Positions 62,638 to 64,000 of a DNA stretch of 64,000 nt are shown piece by piece (the first letter of the stretch is position 1; every line of letters starts with the position of its first letter). The notes under the pieces were generated by a model. It searched no databases. It was not told the DNA's origin and worked only from the letters and a program-made list of their open reading frames with translations. The stretch covers positions 1-64,000 of the forward strand of contig NZ_CP109790.1 in NCBI RefSeq assembly GCF_025857195.1, in the 5' to 3' direction. This DNA is from Leisingera thetidis. Its GTDB lineage: Bacteria; Pseudomonadota; Alphaproteobacteria; Rhodobacterales; Rhodobacteraceae. Made by a program: the position numbers and the translations under genes.

Positions 62638-63591
62638 ATGTATATCCCGACTTACGAGGACATGCTGGCCGCGCATGAGCGCATCCAGCCGCACATCCGG
62701 CGCACGCCGGTGCGCACCTCCGCCTATCTGAATGAGCTGACCGGGGCTGAGCTGTTCTTCAAGTGCGAAAACTTCCAGGAGCCGGGCGCCTTCAAGGTGC
62801 GCGGTGCCACCAACGCGGTGTTCGGGCTGGATGACGCTCAGGCAGCCAAGGGCGTGGCCACGCATTCTTCGGGCAACCACGCTTCCTGCCTGTCTTATGC
62901 GGCGATGCTGCGGGGTATTCCCTGCAACGTTGTGATGCCGCGCACCGCGCCGCAGGCCAAGAAGGATACCGTGCGCCGTTATGGCGGCAAGATCACCGAA
63001 TGCGAGCCCTCGACCTCCTCGCGCGAGGAAACCTTTGCCAAGGTGCAAGCGGCGACCGGCGGCGACTTCGTGCACCCCTACAATGACCACCGGGTCATTG
63101 CGGGGCAGGGCACCTGCGCCAAGGAGTTCGTGGAGCAGACCGATGGCCTTGATATGGTCGTGGCCCCGATCGGCGGCGGCGGCATGATCTCAGGCACCTG
63201 CCTGACGCTGTCCAATCTGGCGCCGGAAACCAAGGTCATCGCGGCCGAGCCGGAGCAGGCCGATGACGCCTACCGCAGCTTCAAGGCGGGCTACATCATC
63301 GCCGATGATGCGCCCAAGACCATTGCCGACGGGCTGCTGGTGCCGCTCAAGGAGCTGACCTGGCATTTCGTCAGCAGCCACGTGAGCGAAATCTACACCG
63401 CGTCGGATGCCGAGATCATCGAGGCGATGAAGCTGATCTGGAAACACCTGCGCATCGTGATGGAGCCATCCTCCGCGGTGCCGCTCGCCACCATTCTGAA
63501 AAACAAAGACGCCTTCGCGGGCAAACGCGTGGGCCTGATCGTCACCGGCGGCAATGTCGACCTCGACAAGCTGCCCTGGATGAACAGCTAA
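62638..63591 (+). CDS. bhcB: erythro-beta-hydroxyaspartate dehydratase BhcB
   Basis: Fold-type II PLP enzyme of 317 aa related to threonine dehydratases. The ATG at 62638 has AAGGA 7 nt upstream; a start at 62623 is the alternative. Motifs: PLP lysine K53 (GAFKVRGATNA), phosphate loop SSGNHASCLSYAA and APIGGGGMISG. In the bhc cycle it dehydrates beta-hydroxyaspartate to iminosuccinate, which the imine reductase BhcD (expected beyond the window) reduces to aspartate. Confidence 0.93.
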   Translation: MYIPTYEDMLAAHERIQPHIRRTPVRTSAYLNELTGAELFFKCENFQEPGAFKVRGATNAVFGLDDAQAAKGVATHSSGNHASCLSYAAMLRGIPCNVVMPRTAPQAKKDTVRRYGGKITECEPSTSSREETFAKVQAATGGDFVHPYNDHRVIAGQGTCAKEFVEQTDGLDMVVAPIGGGGMISGTCLTLSNLAPETKVIAAEPEQADDAYRSFKAGYIIADDAPKTIADGLLVPLKELTWHFVSSHVSEIYTASDAEIIEAMKLIWKHLRIVMEPSSAVPLATILKNKDAFAGKRVGLIVTGGNVDLDKLPWMNS

Positions 63592-63607
63592 ACTGGGGAA
63601 TAGAAAC

Positions 63608-64000
63608 ATGAACGCACAGACAAATTTTGATCAGCTCGAAGTCGGCTATGATGTCCCGGCAATCCCGGGCATGGACGAAGCCGACATCCAGACCCCCTGT
63701 CTGGTGCTGGACCTGGACGCGCTGGAGCGCAACATCAAGAAAATGGGCGACTATGCCAAGGCGCACGGCATGCGCCACCGGGTGCATGGCAAGATGCACA
63801 AGTCGGTGGATGTGGCCAAGCTGCAGGAAAAGCTCGGCGGCGCGGTTGGCGTCTGCTGCCAGAAGGTTTCCGAGGCCGAAGTTTTCGCCCGCGGCGGCAT
63901 CAAGGACATTCTGGTCTCCAACCAGGTGCGTGATCCGCAGAAAATCGACCGCCTAGCCCGCCTGCCCAAGCTGGGCGCGCGCACAATCGTCTGCATTGAT
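63608..64000 (+). CDS. bhcC: beta-hydroxyaspartate aldolase BhcC (partial, cut by window end)
   Basis: The first 131 codons of a D-threonine-aldolase-like PLP enzyme, open to the last base of the window. The start follows GGGGAA, 16 bp after bhcB. Residues TPCLVLDLDALERNIKKM and HRVHGKMHKSVDVAKLQEK are those of the alanine-racemase-like N-terminal barrel, with putative PLP lysine K62 in HGKMHK. It joins glycine and glyoxylate to beta-hydroxyaspartate. Confidence 0.92.
   Translation, partial: MNAQTNFDQLEVGYDVPAIPGMDEADIQTPCLVLDLDALERNIKKMGDYAKAHGMRHRVHGKMHKSVDVAKLQEKLGGAVGVCCQKVSEAEVFARGGIKDILVSNQVRDPQKIDRLARLPKLGARTIVCID

Overview
The window is GC-rich alphaproteobacterial DNA that looks like a Roseobacter-group (Rhodobacteraceae) extrachromosomal replicon or chromid, possibly Leisingera- or Phaeobacter-like. 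The evidence is codon and protein style, a plasmid-type parAB pair, an imp-type T6SS without TssJ, and a beta-hydroxyaspartate (bhc) operon of the kind known from Paracoccus and roseobacters. Base 1 is the first base of the parA start codon, so the sequence was probably linearised there. No replicase gene is visible. It would have to lie elsewhere on the molecule.

Layout. (1) 1-3.4 kb: parA-parB and eleven copies of a 16-bp palindrome (core GTCCCCGCGGGGAC), seven of them in a 596-bp non-coding stretch and four inside genes; this is a probable centromere. (2) 3-10.5 kb: envelope genes flanking the T6SS: a YceI-OmpA fusion, a caspase-like protease, and a minus-strand operon of ExbB/ExbD/ExbD-like motor proteins with a TonB-like DUF4384-type protein. 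(3) 10.6-43.6 kb: a T6SS locus, tssA-B-C-hcp-tagJ-tssE-F-G-H, three unusual genes, vgrG, a DUF6931-like gene, PAAR, fha, tssK-L-M, tagF and pppA, with ppkA on the opposite strand and another OmpA protein. TssJ is not seen. (4) 43.7-47.2 kb: an M15 peptidase, a protein with a (GGGD)n repeat, and a second caspase-like protein. (5) 47.3-56.7 kb: a complete chemotaxis-type system on two divergent transcripts. (6) 56.8-59.4 kb: modABC. (7) 59.5-64 kb: a ureidoglycine aminohydrolase and the bhcR/bhcABC glyoxylate-assimilation genes, with bhcC cut by the window end.

The most unusual part is 21.4-28.3 kb, between tssH (clpV) and vgrG. In order it encodes a lysine-rich helical protein with a glycine-rich hydrophobic centre (possible pore-former), a NaChBac/NavAb-type voltage-gated sodium channel with an intact TLESWSM filter, and a 1565-residue sheath-like protein. 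That last protein has a TssB domain, about 830 acidic residues in two repeat styles, a second degenerate TssB-like module, a TssC-like domain without its C-terminal part, and an acidic tail. The channel and giant sheath genes overlap by 8 bp, which suggests coupled translation. I know of no described function for such a set; a role as an ion-responsive or specialised sheath accessory is inference only.

The metabolic end hangs together. Molybdate uptake (needed by molybdenum hydroxylases such as xanthine dehydrogenase), a ureide-degradation enzyme whose pathway ends in glyoxylate, and the bhc cycle that assimilates glyoxylate are neighbours. All functional calls rest on reading motifs by eye, and no database search was possible.
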